A stretch of DNA of 64,000 bases, from positions 1,215,858-1,279,857 of the forward strand of contig NZ_AQGU01000025.1 in NCBI RefSeq assembly GCF_014905615.1. The letters are read 5' to 3'. Below the pieces are notes generated by a model. That model ran no database searches. It saw nothing but the letters and a program-made list of their open reading frames with translations, and had not been told where the DNA came from. Source of the DNA: Pseudoalteromonas aliena SW19. Lineage in GTDB: Bacteria > Pseudomonadota > Gammaproteobacteria > Enterobacterales > Alteromonadaceae. Below are positions 58,028-64,000 of the stretch, piece by piece. Made by a program: the position numbers and the translations under genes. Position 1 is the first letter of the stretch; the number at the start of each line of letters is the position of its first letter.

Positions 58028-59692
58028 CTAATTTGGGTTAAAGCTTACCCAATTTAATTTCCAGTTTTTATCAAGTGATTTTAGGGTCAGCTTATTTTCA
58101 CCTTGTTTCAGATAAAAATAAGTGGATCCTCTTTGTGTTTGCCATTTTTTATAACCACCTGTACTCGTTATTTTTTCTACTGCTAATTCCTTACCATTGA
58201 TTACAACTGCAAAACCTTTTGTATCTCTAGGAGCCGCTACACGGTAGCTAAGGTTATAATTTCCTGAGTGTGCGACTTTAAGCTGATAGCTTATTATCGC
58301 ATTATCACTAATTCCCTCCCCTCCAGTTAAATTAAATTTGCCATCAATATCAGAGGTTCTTCCGATGCTAGCGTTACTAAACTTAATGGCAGATTCTGCT
58401 TCCACTCTGCCAGGTGCATGCACCCATGATGTCGGCGTTTTTACGACATTACTGTAATCACCTTGTTGATTATGCCTTACCGCAACAACAGTATATTCAT
58501 ATTGATGGTTATCTATATTGGCATCTTTAAATGTAGTTTCAATTATATTTGCAGCTAATAGTTTAAACACGCCGCCAGTAGCTGCATTTCTATAGATTCG
58601 ATAACTTTCAATATCACTTTGGGAACTTTTATCCCACTTTAAGGTAATAATACCCGCTTCTTTATCTAGTTTTAAGTTTGTTACAGTGGCAGGGTAAGGT
58701 AAAACAGCATCACGTCTTAATTGTTCGCTGCGTTGAGCTGTTTTGAGTGCTTTGATAAATTTTACAGTGTTGCTAGATATAGCTGGAGCAGCTCCATCTA
58801 GTGCAATTCGAAACCCCTCTACTGCCCCTACAAAGTCCTCACCCACGACGCCCCTCTGGCTTACGGGAAAAGTATTCCAATGCCAACTACCTCCTCGTGC
58901 TACCCTGTATTTACAATCATTATCTATCCAAGCCTGACCATCATTGTGCGCGTTTTTATAATTATCTTTATAACAATCAGTAATGAACTCAACCACATTA
59001 CTAACGATATCGTGTAATCCAAAGGGATTAGGTTTGTACATTCCAACGATACTTGCATAAGCCGCGTGGTCAACACAGTTCGATTTGCCATTAAAAAAAT
59101 TGACATAACTCGTACTCGAGTCCCGTTGTAAAATATTCTCACCGGTTAAGTCGGCGGTGTTTTCGTATTCACAAACTAAGGCTTGTTCAAGATCGTCACC
59201 AAAGTAATACTTACTAGTTGTACCAGCCTTCGCCGCATATTCCCACTCTGCTTCACTCGGCAAACGATAAGGACGGCCAGTTTTTTTTGCTAACCACTGA
59301 GTATACGCGTTGGCTGCGAGCCAACCAATGCAATTTACTGGTTGAAAATCACTGGTATTGAGGGAGTTGTTCTCCCATGAACCATTGGTTTCTCCATAAT
59401 TAAACCAACCATTTAACTGATGAATGCACTTGGTTGGCATTTCATAATCAGTTTCTTCAACAAACTGTCGAAACTCTCTTACGGTTACTTCATATTTCCC
59501 TAAACTAAACTCAGTTAGTGTCACTTTATGAATAGGTTGAGCATCTTCTTCTTCGGTGTTACCCATTTGAAAACTACCAGCAGGAATAGTTACCATAATG
59601 GGTTCAATTAGCTCACTGGCATTTTGATTAGCATAAAGCACAGCGCTATTTACTGATAAAAATAGGGGGATTATTAGTTTGTTTAGTTTCAT
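58028..59692 (-). CDS. Secreted SUMF1-like protein with fibronectin III and carbohydrate-binding module
   Basis: 554 aa with signal peptide (IIPLFLSVNSAVLYA). Residues about 30-310 are a formylglycine-generating-enzyme/SUMF1-type domain: MVTIPAGSFQMGN, HKVTLTEFSLGKYEVTV, LPSEAEWEYAAKAG and VARGGSWHWN. Residues about 325-430 look like a fibronectin type III module (ITLKWDKSSQSDIESYRIYR). Residues about 435-554 resemble a CBM6-type carbohydrate-binding module, with VEAES at its start and LNWVSF at its end. A SUMF1 domain alone does not prove sulfatase activation, and no sulfatase gene is nearby. GGAAAGGT ribosome-binding site. Transcribed toward the two regulators. Confidence 0.82.
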   Translation of the reverse strand: MKLNKLIIPLFLSVNSAVLYANQNASELIEPIMVTIPAGSFQMGNTEEEDAQPIHKVTLTEFSLGKYEVTVREFRQFVEETDYEMPTKCIHQLNGWFNYGETNGSWENNSLNTSDFQPVNCIGWLAANAYTQWLAKKTGRPYRLPSEAEWEYAAKAGTTSKYYFGDDLEQALVCEYENTADLTGENILQRDSSTSYVNFFNGKSNCVDHAAYASIVGMYKPNPFGLHDIVSNVVEFITDCYKDNYKNAHNDGQAWIDNDCKYRVARGGSWHWNTFPVSQRGVVGEDFVGAVEGFRIALDGAAPAISSNTVKFIKALKTAQRSEQLRRDAVLPYPATVTNLKLDKEAGIITLKWDKSSQSDIESYRIYRNAATGGVFKLLAANIIETTFKDANIDNHQYEYTVVAVRHNQQGDYSNVVKTPTSWVHAPGRVEAESAIKFSNASIGRTSDIDGKFNLTGGEGISDNAIISYQLKVAHSGNYNLSYRVAAPRDTKGFAVVINGKELAVEKITSTGGYKKWQTQRGSTYFYLKQGENKLTLKSLDKNWKLNWVSFNPN

Positions 59693-59821
59693 TTACCTTT
59701 CCTTCTTAATGAAAGTGCCATCATGAAAAAATAAGTAAAATAAATCTTATGAAAAACCTAAACACTGATAAAAATAGAAAAAATATAGATAAACAAACCC
59801 TAATCACAAACAACCTGACAC

Positions 59822-59857
59822 AAAAAAGCCGAGCTTATTTTACTAAGCTCGGCTTTT
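59822..59857 (-). terminator. Strong terminator with no intact gene upstream
   Basis: A 14-bp perfect stem (AAAAGCCGAGCTTA at 59824-59837, complement at 59844-59857) with a 6-nt loop, and TTTTTT on the minus-strand exit side. The nearest intact minus-strand gene that would read into it is DUF350, 490 bp away. Confidence 0.8.
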
Positions 59858-59877
59858 AATACCTTTAAAAACTGACT

Positions 59878-60140
59878 ATTGAGCCGTTATTATTAAATAT
59901 TTTACACTTGGGTATTCGCAGTATGCGCGCTCTATATTTTTAGCCTGCTTTTTTAGAAATACCTAAATGAATAAGTGCTACACGTAAACGAGTTAGAGTA
60001 GGTGTCTAGTTTAATTGCAATTAGATCACAGCGAACGGATGGATTAAAGGTTGAAAAGCAATCAATTCGAAACAGTAAGATATGTTCCTGAAAAGAGTAA
60101 TTCTACAGCCTCAATGCCCCATTAATGGGGTTTTAATAAT
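59878..60140 (-). pseudogene. Degraded coding fragments, origin unknown
   Basis: On the minus strand, short protein-like stretches occur in different frames and end in stops. WGIEAVELLFSGTYLTVSN ends near 60063; CFSTFNPSVRCDLIAIKLDT lies at about 60004-60060; and, after a frame change, PTLTRLRVALIHLGISKKAG ends at about 59942. They could be pieces of one decayed gene lying before the terminator at 59824. No family was recognised, and chance cannot be excluded for any single piece. Confidence 0.3.
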
Positions 60141-60344
60141 TGGCTAAATGTGAAGTAAGCGGAGCCTAGATAACTATTCAAAGTCCTGCTGAATAGCTTA
60201 GATGTAATTCATATCATGCAAACTATTTCACTATTTTCGTAATTGCCGGAATTAACTATCCCTGTAAAGTGATAGACAATATAGTAAGCATAAGTGTTAG
60301 TAATTTCAGATTTATGCTAGCTTATATTAAGTTCGGCAGATATT

Positions 60345-60572
60345 TTACGTCATCGCGGCAGAAACAACTATGCCGATAAACAATAAAATCATTGATTGAA
60401 AAATTGCTACTGCGATGTTCCCTTTTCTGATTTCTTCAATAAAATCAATTTGTTTAAAAATCACTTTATCAATAATAACCAATGCAATTACACTAACAAA
60501 TAAACTGATCACGGCGTAACCTAAGTTAATTATCATAAATATGGTGTTTTGTTCTATTGACGTTATTTCCAT
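60345..60572 (-). CDS. DUF350 family membrane protein
   Basis: 75 aa with two hydrophobic helices (about residues 12-36 and 54-73). The linking DFIEEIRKGNIAVAIFQS is typical of one DUF350 (YjfL-type) repeat. Function unknown. AAAGGA lies 8 nt before the ATG. It starts 2 bp after the stop of the metallopeptidase gene, with its ribosome-binding site inside that gene, so the two are surely one transcript. Confidence 0.82.
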   Translation of the reverse strand: MEITSIEQNTIFMIINLGYAVISLFVSVIALVIIDKVIFKQIDFIEEIRKGNIAVAIFQSMILLFIGIVVSAAMT

Positions 60573-60574
60573 TA

Positions 60575-61684
60575 TTAATCCTTTATTTTATTTACAACAA
60601 ATGGTGTTTCGGGTAGTTCATTCCAGCCTATTGACCAAGCTGTTAATGGTGAAATAGAAGCATATTTCAATTCTTTACTGTAATAATTCATAACATCTGT
60701 TACTGCATAGTTCTTCGCACCTTCAATGTTATATAAATCAGCAGCTCCAAATAAGTGAAGTATTTCATGCGACTGTGTTTGTGTTGTTGCCCAACTGCTT
60801 GCAGAATTATTCATTTTTTCAGTTAGCATCACATATTCAAATTTACAATTACTGTTTGTAGTTTTAGGACAAGAAGCAGCATATGAACGTGCTTGAGCAT
60901 TACTATGAAATACCATTGCTACTGCGTCATCTGGGTTTTCACGTCGCATACTATCAACAAAATCATGGAGAGAACGATAACCCAATTGGTTAGCTAATAA
61001 TTTCGACGCATAATCAAAAAACTCTCTTTTTCTGATCCATTCTCTGCCAAGACCTTTAGGACTCCGTAAAAAAAAATAACGTGTATTAAAGGTTAATCCA
61101 TCAATGTCATAATTTTTAGCTTGTTGTTTATACCAAGTAATAACTTGTTTTAAATTATTAGAATTCGTTATTCTGGCTTTATTTGACCACTTACTCCAAC
61201 GATTATCATCAAGGTAAAAATAAGCAATTGTCACTTTGTTGTTTAGGGATTTAGCAATACCTGTATTACGTGCATCTCGATAAGTTTTACGGAGTTTTCG
61301 CTCTGCTTGATTCTTTTCAATTAAATTTGTTAGATAAATTATCTTTTGTTGATATTTGTTATTTTGTTGATTTATTACTTTTGCTTTTTTTAATGAGTCT
61401 ATAGCGAAATGAAAGTGATATTGATCAGTATGTATTTGTGCTTGTGTTTCATATATCCATATTAAAGTTTGCTGGTTCAATTTTTCATTTTGCTTAATTA
61501 AAGCTTCTAATTTAATTAATGCCTCATTATATCTATTTTGAGATAAATCAGCATTTAATAGTTTGAAATCATCAATAAATTCATCTGGGATATGAGATAA
61601 GTTTGATGAGTTATTACCAATAACACTTAAAGCGAAAACTAGCAGTATAAGCAATAAAGTAAAGAATAGTTTGATTGCTGAAAT
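60575..61684 (-). CDS. Secreted zinc metallopeptidase with HExxHxxGxxD motif; likely ATT start
   Basis: The zinc motif HEILHLFGAADLY is at residues 306-318 (His306, Glu307, His310, Asp316), with a met-turn-like VMNYY about 20 residues later: a metzincin-type arrangement with Asp as third ligand, as in snapalysin. An N-terminal helical region (about 35-125) looks TPR-like. Start: the first standard start codon in frame is TTG 61652, which cuts the signal peptide in half and has no ribosome-binding site. Ten codons upstream an ATT (61682-61684) sits 6 nt after AGGAG and gives an intact signal peptide (Met then SAIKLFFTLLLILLVFALS). ATT is therefore preferred (369 aa). The frame is otherwise intact. 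Upstream neighbour is a small membrane protein; downstream is DUF350. Confidence 0.75.
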   Translation of the reverse strand: MSAIKLFFTLLLILLVFALSVIGNNSSNLSHIPDEFIDDFKLLNADLSQNRYNEALIKLEALIKQNEKLNQQTLIWIYETQAQIHTDQYHFHFAIDSLKKAKVINQQNNKYQQKIIYLTNLIEKNQAERKLRKTYRDARNTGIAKSLNNKVTIAYFYLDDNRWSKWSNKARITNSNNLKQVITWYKQQAKNYDIDGLTFNTRYFFLRSPKGLGREWIRKREFFDYASKLLANQLGYRSLHDFVDSMRRENPDDAVAMVFHSNAQARSYAASCPKTTNSNCKFEYVMLTEKMNNSASSWATTQTQSHEILHLFGAADLYNIEGAKNYAVTDVMNYYSKELKYASISPLTAWSIGWNELPETPFVVNKIKD

Positions 61685-61741
61685 GTATTTCTCCTAAAGA
61701 GGTAAATCTAGTAAGGCTTATATTATTTGTTAGTAGCACAC

Positions 61742-62110
61742 TCACTGCTCCTTAAAATATGTACATGTATAATAAAACTCCGAAACTCCCTTTAAAAAAA
61801 TAATGAATGGAGCTGAACAGGTAAATAATAAAAAGCTAACTAATGATTCTGAGTTTTTCGCATCATAAAACCATGCTACTACACATAGAACAATAGGTGT
61901 TATTAGTGCAATTAAGGTTGCTTTCAGTCTTTTCAGTTCATTTTCTTTTATGACGTTAAAAGGTACATCTTTATAAATATTTTTTTCTGCATCGTAACGT
62001 TCATCACTACTAAAAAAAGATTTAAAAGGAATCTTGAAAGGTAGTTCTGCTTCATAAGCATAGTAAAACCAATATACGAAGCACGGTGAAAACATTATTA
62101 GAAATTTCAA
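61742..62110 (-). CDS. Hypothetical membrane protein
   Basis: Not recognised. 122 aa counting from a TTG at 62108-62110, which has a GGGAG 11 nt upstream; the first ATG is five codons later and lacks any ribosome-binding site. Three hydrophobic segments (about residues 1-18, 66-83 and 91-107) surround a charged loop (FFSSDERYDAEKNIYKD). AT-rich and in line with its downstream neighbours, with which it may share a transcript across a 57-bp gap. Confidence 0.5.
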   Translation of the reverse strand: MKFLIMFSPCFVYWFYYAYEAELPFKIPFKSFFSSDERYDAEKNIYKDVPFNVIKENELKRLKATLIALITPIVLCVVAWFYDAKNSESLVSFLLFTCSAPFIIFLKGVSEFYYTCTYFKEQ

Positions 62111-62351
62111 AACAGCATAAACTCCCGGTGCTACTAACGAGCCTGTAGATTAACTCGTTTTTTTATTTGTTTTTATTGATAAACAAACCATAGCTGAGTT
62201 CCTATTTTGGTTCAATTGATTACTGTGTTTTTACGCAGAATATTAAAAAGTGTTTAGTGTGGGTTTTAGTCGCGTTTTGGAAGGAGTTACGGGTGTTTCA
62301 GTGGCTTTATTTTGGCTTAAAAGGGATTGCTTCTCTTTAATGCATCGCGTT
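62111..62351. other. Intergenic region beside the IS remnant
   Basis: 241 bp, AT-rich. AACGAG...CTCGTT followed by seven T residues (about 62137-62164) resembles a plus-strand terminator, although no plus-strand gene precedes it. Part of this stretch is probably the outer end of the IS1182-type remnant, but no terminal repeat could be placed. Confidence 0.35.
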
Positions 62352-62630
62352 TTACAGTTTTTCTATATTATGAACTACGCAATACAGTTGCCATTGCGTA
62401 TTCACTTTCGTTTGACCTCGTAAGGTCAATTTATTCATGCCCTTGTTGCCGATAATATTGCGCTTTTTATTTAAAGGAAAGCAAGCTCTATACAGCCAAG
62501 TTGTTTGCCATTCTTTAATAAACAGCTGTTGTCGTCCTATTTGGACGTCTATTTTAATTTCCATCTTGTCTACATTACTCAACTTTTTACGTGATGCATT
62601 ATTTATAACAACGCACTCTTCATACTATTT
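62352..62630 (-). pseudogene. IS1182-family transposase, C-terminal remnant
   Basis: On the minus strand, the last 27 residues GNKGMNKLTLRGQTKVNTQW then QLYCVVHNIEKL match the conserved end of IS1182-type DDE transposases. Further upstream KIDVQIGRQQLF corresponds to the preceding family block. The intervening EPVFGNI segment is lost to a frameshift (the alternative frame shows KRMANNLAV before a stop). The N-terminal 80-90% of the transposase is absent. It is dead, adjoining the cassette array. Confidence 0.75.
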
Positions 62631-62709
62631 TTGTTGACTTTTTTCGTAACAATTAGGATGGGTGTCATTCTAATTATTTTGCTGTCCACCTCAGGGCGTG
62701 TTGTTAGGT
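62606..62709 (-). repeat. Probable degenerate attC site 3' of the small cassette gene
   Basis: The right core GTTAGGT (62703-62709) is clear and contains the stop codon of the small cassette gene. A left half resembling TATAACAACGCAC begins near 62606. An inner stem AATTAG...CTAATT (about 62651-62673) could be the hairpin tip. The left core departs from RYYYAAC, so the site may be damaged by the neighbouring IS. Confidence 0.45.
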
Positions 62710-62940
62710 GTTTTTATCACTTTTGTCTGGAATATCATTGCACAAAGCACACTCTACACCTTTACGTGATTGATATAATCTTGAACATATAAACACTGTT
62801 GTTGTAATCAAAGACCAAGTACAAGCAAAAATTAATGCTTCTTGAACTGAATGCTGTTTAAGCAACTCAACTATAAAAAGTAAGGCAGCTACTCCAAGAA
62901 ATACTTTTAATGCTCTAACGAACCAAAACTTAAATCCCAT
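62704..62940 (-). CDS. Integron cassette gene: small membrane protein
   Basis: Not recognised. 78 aa from the ATG at 62938-62940, chosen over an in-frame GTG eight codons earlier because GGAG lies 5 nt upstream of it. Two hydrophobic helices (about residues 8-22 and 33-52). A polar C-terminal tail has two cysteines in CALCND, a possible redox or metal pair. The stop codon lies in the attC core. Its length and lack of homology cues are typical of cassette genes. Confidence 0.65.
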   Translation of the reverse strand: MGFKFWFVRALKVFLGVAALLFIVELLKQHSVQEALIFACTWSLITTTVFICSRLYQSRKGVECALCNDIPDKSDKNT

Positions 62941-62962
62941 TTGAACTCCAAACCTGAGAAAC

Positions 62963-63062
62963 ACCTAACGCCGCGTTAAGCGGACTAAAATTGTGGGTTA
63001 AAATGTGAAGCGGAGCGAAACGTAACCCACTGTTTTAGTTCCGTTTAAACGCCTTGTTAAGC
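62963..63062 (-). repeat. attC recombination site (100 bp) between the two cassettes
   Basis: Core sites ACCTAAC (62963-62969) and GTTAAGC (63056-63062). Inner boxes are complementary: AACGCCGCGTTAAGCGG on the left, CCGTTTAAACGCCTTGTT on the right. A central imperfect palindrome (ACTAAAA...GTGGGTTA...TAACCCAC...TTTTAGT) forms the long stem. This is the standard architecture of chromosomal-integron attC sites, and the most convincing site in the window. Confidence 0.85.
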
Positions 63063-63908
63063 AACTTTCCCACAACATTCCTTGAATCGTAAGCCCCTGT
63101 TACAAGGGCATTTTGCAATTCGAGATGGAGAAAAACGCATAGATTCATCGTTAAATAAAAGCCGATTTTCTATGGTTTCTTGTATTACAAATGGACGCCA
63201 AACCCTACCAATTTCTGATTGACCATGAATACGACCAGCATAAACGCCAAGAAAACGAGTTTGAATACCACCTGCCATTTCATAGTTACCATCCGATGTT
63301 TGATAACTATCAGCCCGAAGAACAACCGGAGAGCCAGACATGCCCGCACGAGTCGTAGCGTCAATTAAAAATGCAGGTCGATTTACCTCAAAATCAATAC
63401 CATGGTCAGAAGCGATGTTACCCGTTTTCCATATTGGCCAATTGGCACCGGCAGATAATCCAAATGGATAGCCAACTACTGATACAGGCATAGCTGTTAC
63501 TGGCACCATGTCTTTGTCTTTTAACTGGTAATCTAATGTATATATTTCAATATCATCAGTTTCATCTAACTTTATTACAACAACATCAACTTCACTACCT
63601 AAGGGGTGCTCTAACCATAGAGGATCTTCATTATCATCTAATAGGTCAATTCGTCTTTTAACCCATTCGCCTAAAGAACCTTTTTTATGAAATGAAACCA
63701 ACAAATTATTTGGAATAGCTAAATTTTTTTTATCTAAACATTCAAGTGAATCCGCGTCTTTTCCAGACACTACATGCCAATTAGTAATTAGGTATGTATC
63801 TTCACAATATTTAAGTAAAAAACCTGTTGCAACTGATAATCCTATTTCATTAAAACAAGGCTCAATGAATAAAGACGTACAGGATAATGGATCAACATAT
63901 CTAATCAT
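63057..63908 (-). CDS. Integron cassette gene: trypsin-like serine protease with C-terminal SEC-C motif
   Basis: 283 aa, no signal peptide, so probably cytoplasmic. Trypsin-like catalytic residues are visible in order: His45 in ITNWHVVSG, Asp108 in SEVDVVVIKLD, and Ser191 in GMSGSPVV (GxSGxP). The last 20 residues carry a SEC-C zinc motif, CPCNRG...KECCG (Cys267, Cys269, Cys278, Cys279). The ATG at 63906-63908 has AGAGAGG 5 nt upstream; a GTG two codons earlier is less likely. The stop codon sits in the attC core. Such protease-plus-SEC-C proteins have no described pathway that I can name with confidence. Cassette location makes an accessory role, for example in phage defence, a reasonable guess only. 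Confidence 0.8.
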   Translation of the reverse strand: MIRYVDPLSCTSLFIEPCFNEIGLSVATGFLLKYCEDTYLITNWHVVSGKDADSLECLDKKNLAIPNNLLVSFHKKGSLGEWVKRRIDLLDDNEDPLWLEHPLGSEVDVVVIKLDETDDIEIYTLDYQLKDKDMVPVTAMPVSVVGYPFGLSAGANWPIWKTGNIASDHGIDFEVNRPAFLIDATTRAGMSGSPVVLRADSYQTSDGNYEMAGGIQTRFLGVYAGRIHGQSEIGRVWRPFVIQETIENRLLFNDESMRFSPSRIAKCPCNRGLRFKECCGKVA

Positions 63909-63930
63909 TTTCACCTCTCTCAGTGTAGTT

Positions 63931-63989
63931 GCTTAACATTTTAGTATTTATGCAACACGCAGTTTGTGTTGCATAATCGCTTGTTGGAC
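63931..63989 (-). repeat. Probable attC site upstream of the protease cassette
   Basis: Core sites GCTTAAC (63931-63937) and GTTGGAC (63983-63989) fit RYYYAAC/GTTRRRY. The centre ATGCAACAC...GTGTTGCAT is a 9-bp perfect hairpin. The total of 59 bp matches short attC elements. The pairing of the inner boxes is weaker than in the 100-bp site. It would belong to the next cassette to the right, whose gene lies outside. Confidence 0.65.
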
Positions 63990-64000
63990 TGAGGCGCTAC

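Larger units (their letters stand above)
59693..60344. other. 652-bp non-coding stretch with orphan terminator and coding remnants
   Basis: Between the SUMF1-like gene and the DUF350 gene. It holds a strong terminator (59824-59857) and, upstream of it on the minus strand, broken coding fragments (59878-60140). The interval 60141-60344 shows nothing recognisable. Confidence 0.5.
62606..64000 (-). mobile_element. Distal end of a chromosomal integron gene-cassette array
   Basis: Two short genes on the same strand are each followed, on their 3' side, by a site with the attC core pair RYYYAAC...GTTRRRY, and a third such site precedes them. The stop codons of both genes fall inside the core sites, as in gene cassettes. 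Since cassettes read away from attI, the integrase would be to the right of the window. The IS1182 remnant marks the left limit. The integrase itself is not seen, so array status is inferred from the attC sites. Confidence 0.72.

Noticed and set aside
61652..61654. TTG as start of the metallopeptidase
   Set aside because: No ribosome-binding site, and it removes the positive N-terminal part of the signal peptide; ATT at 61682 fits better.

Overview
The window reads as an AT-rich chromosomal segment of a marine gammaproteobacterium of the Alteromonadales, most likely Pseudoalteromonas. Four things point there: the argCBFG-argH(A) cluster with an argininosuccinate lyase fused to an acetyltransferase, divergent from argE; the H-NOX/soluble histidine kinase pair; the general gene content; and two families of small interspersed repeats. 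This is recognition from family knowledge, not a database search.

Layout. 1-2.8 kb: 3' part of an RND efflux pump gene. 2.9-10.7 kb: msrA, btuB under a cobalamin riboswitch, yajQ, a VanZ-like gene overlapping panE, thiI, a TetR regulator and coaD. 10.9-11.6 kb: two unrecognised small genes. 12-19.2 kb: arginine biosynthesis, argCBFGH(A) on the minus strand and argE on the plus strand, with an ARG box between them. 19.3-32 kb: a membrane-anchored hypothetical gene, radA, a double-PilZ gene, serB and smp, tatD-like, pdxH, argS and prfC; a three-unit 124-bp tandem repeat lies between pdxH and argS. 32.3-45 kb: a hybrid histidine kinase, rimI-holD, tRNA-Trp, guaBA, xseA, cysE with a 36-aa downstream ORF, and an M16 peptidase lipoprotein. 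45.2-52 kb: an MTHFR-like gene behind a MetJ box, an H-NOX/kinase pair with a nearby GAF-GGDEF cyclase, an RhlE-type helicase and a DUF3581 gene. 52.2-59.7 kb: a secreted serine hydrolase, two CadC-type membrane regulators and a secreted SUMF1-FN3-CBM protein.

The last 4 kb are accessory DNA. A DUF350/metallopeptidase/membrane-protein cluster, in which the metallopeptidase appears to use an ATT start codon, is followed by an IS1182-type transposase remnant. After it comes what looks like the distal end of a chromosomal integron cassette array: two minus-strand cassettes, with one convincing attC between them and attC-like sites on either side. One cassette encodes a trypsin-like protease with a C-terminal SEC-C zinc motif. 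The integrase would lie to the right, outside the window.

How the genes work together. Arginine synthesis (argCBFGH(A), argE) and its use (argS) are both here. One-carbon and methionine control is suggested by the B12 riboswitch on btuB and the MetJ box on the MTHFR-like gene. Cyclic-di-GMP signalling is represented by the GGDEF protein, the double-PilZ protein, YajQ and possibly the H-NOX pathway.
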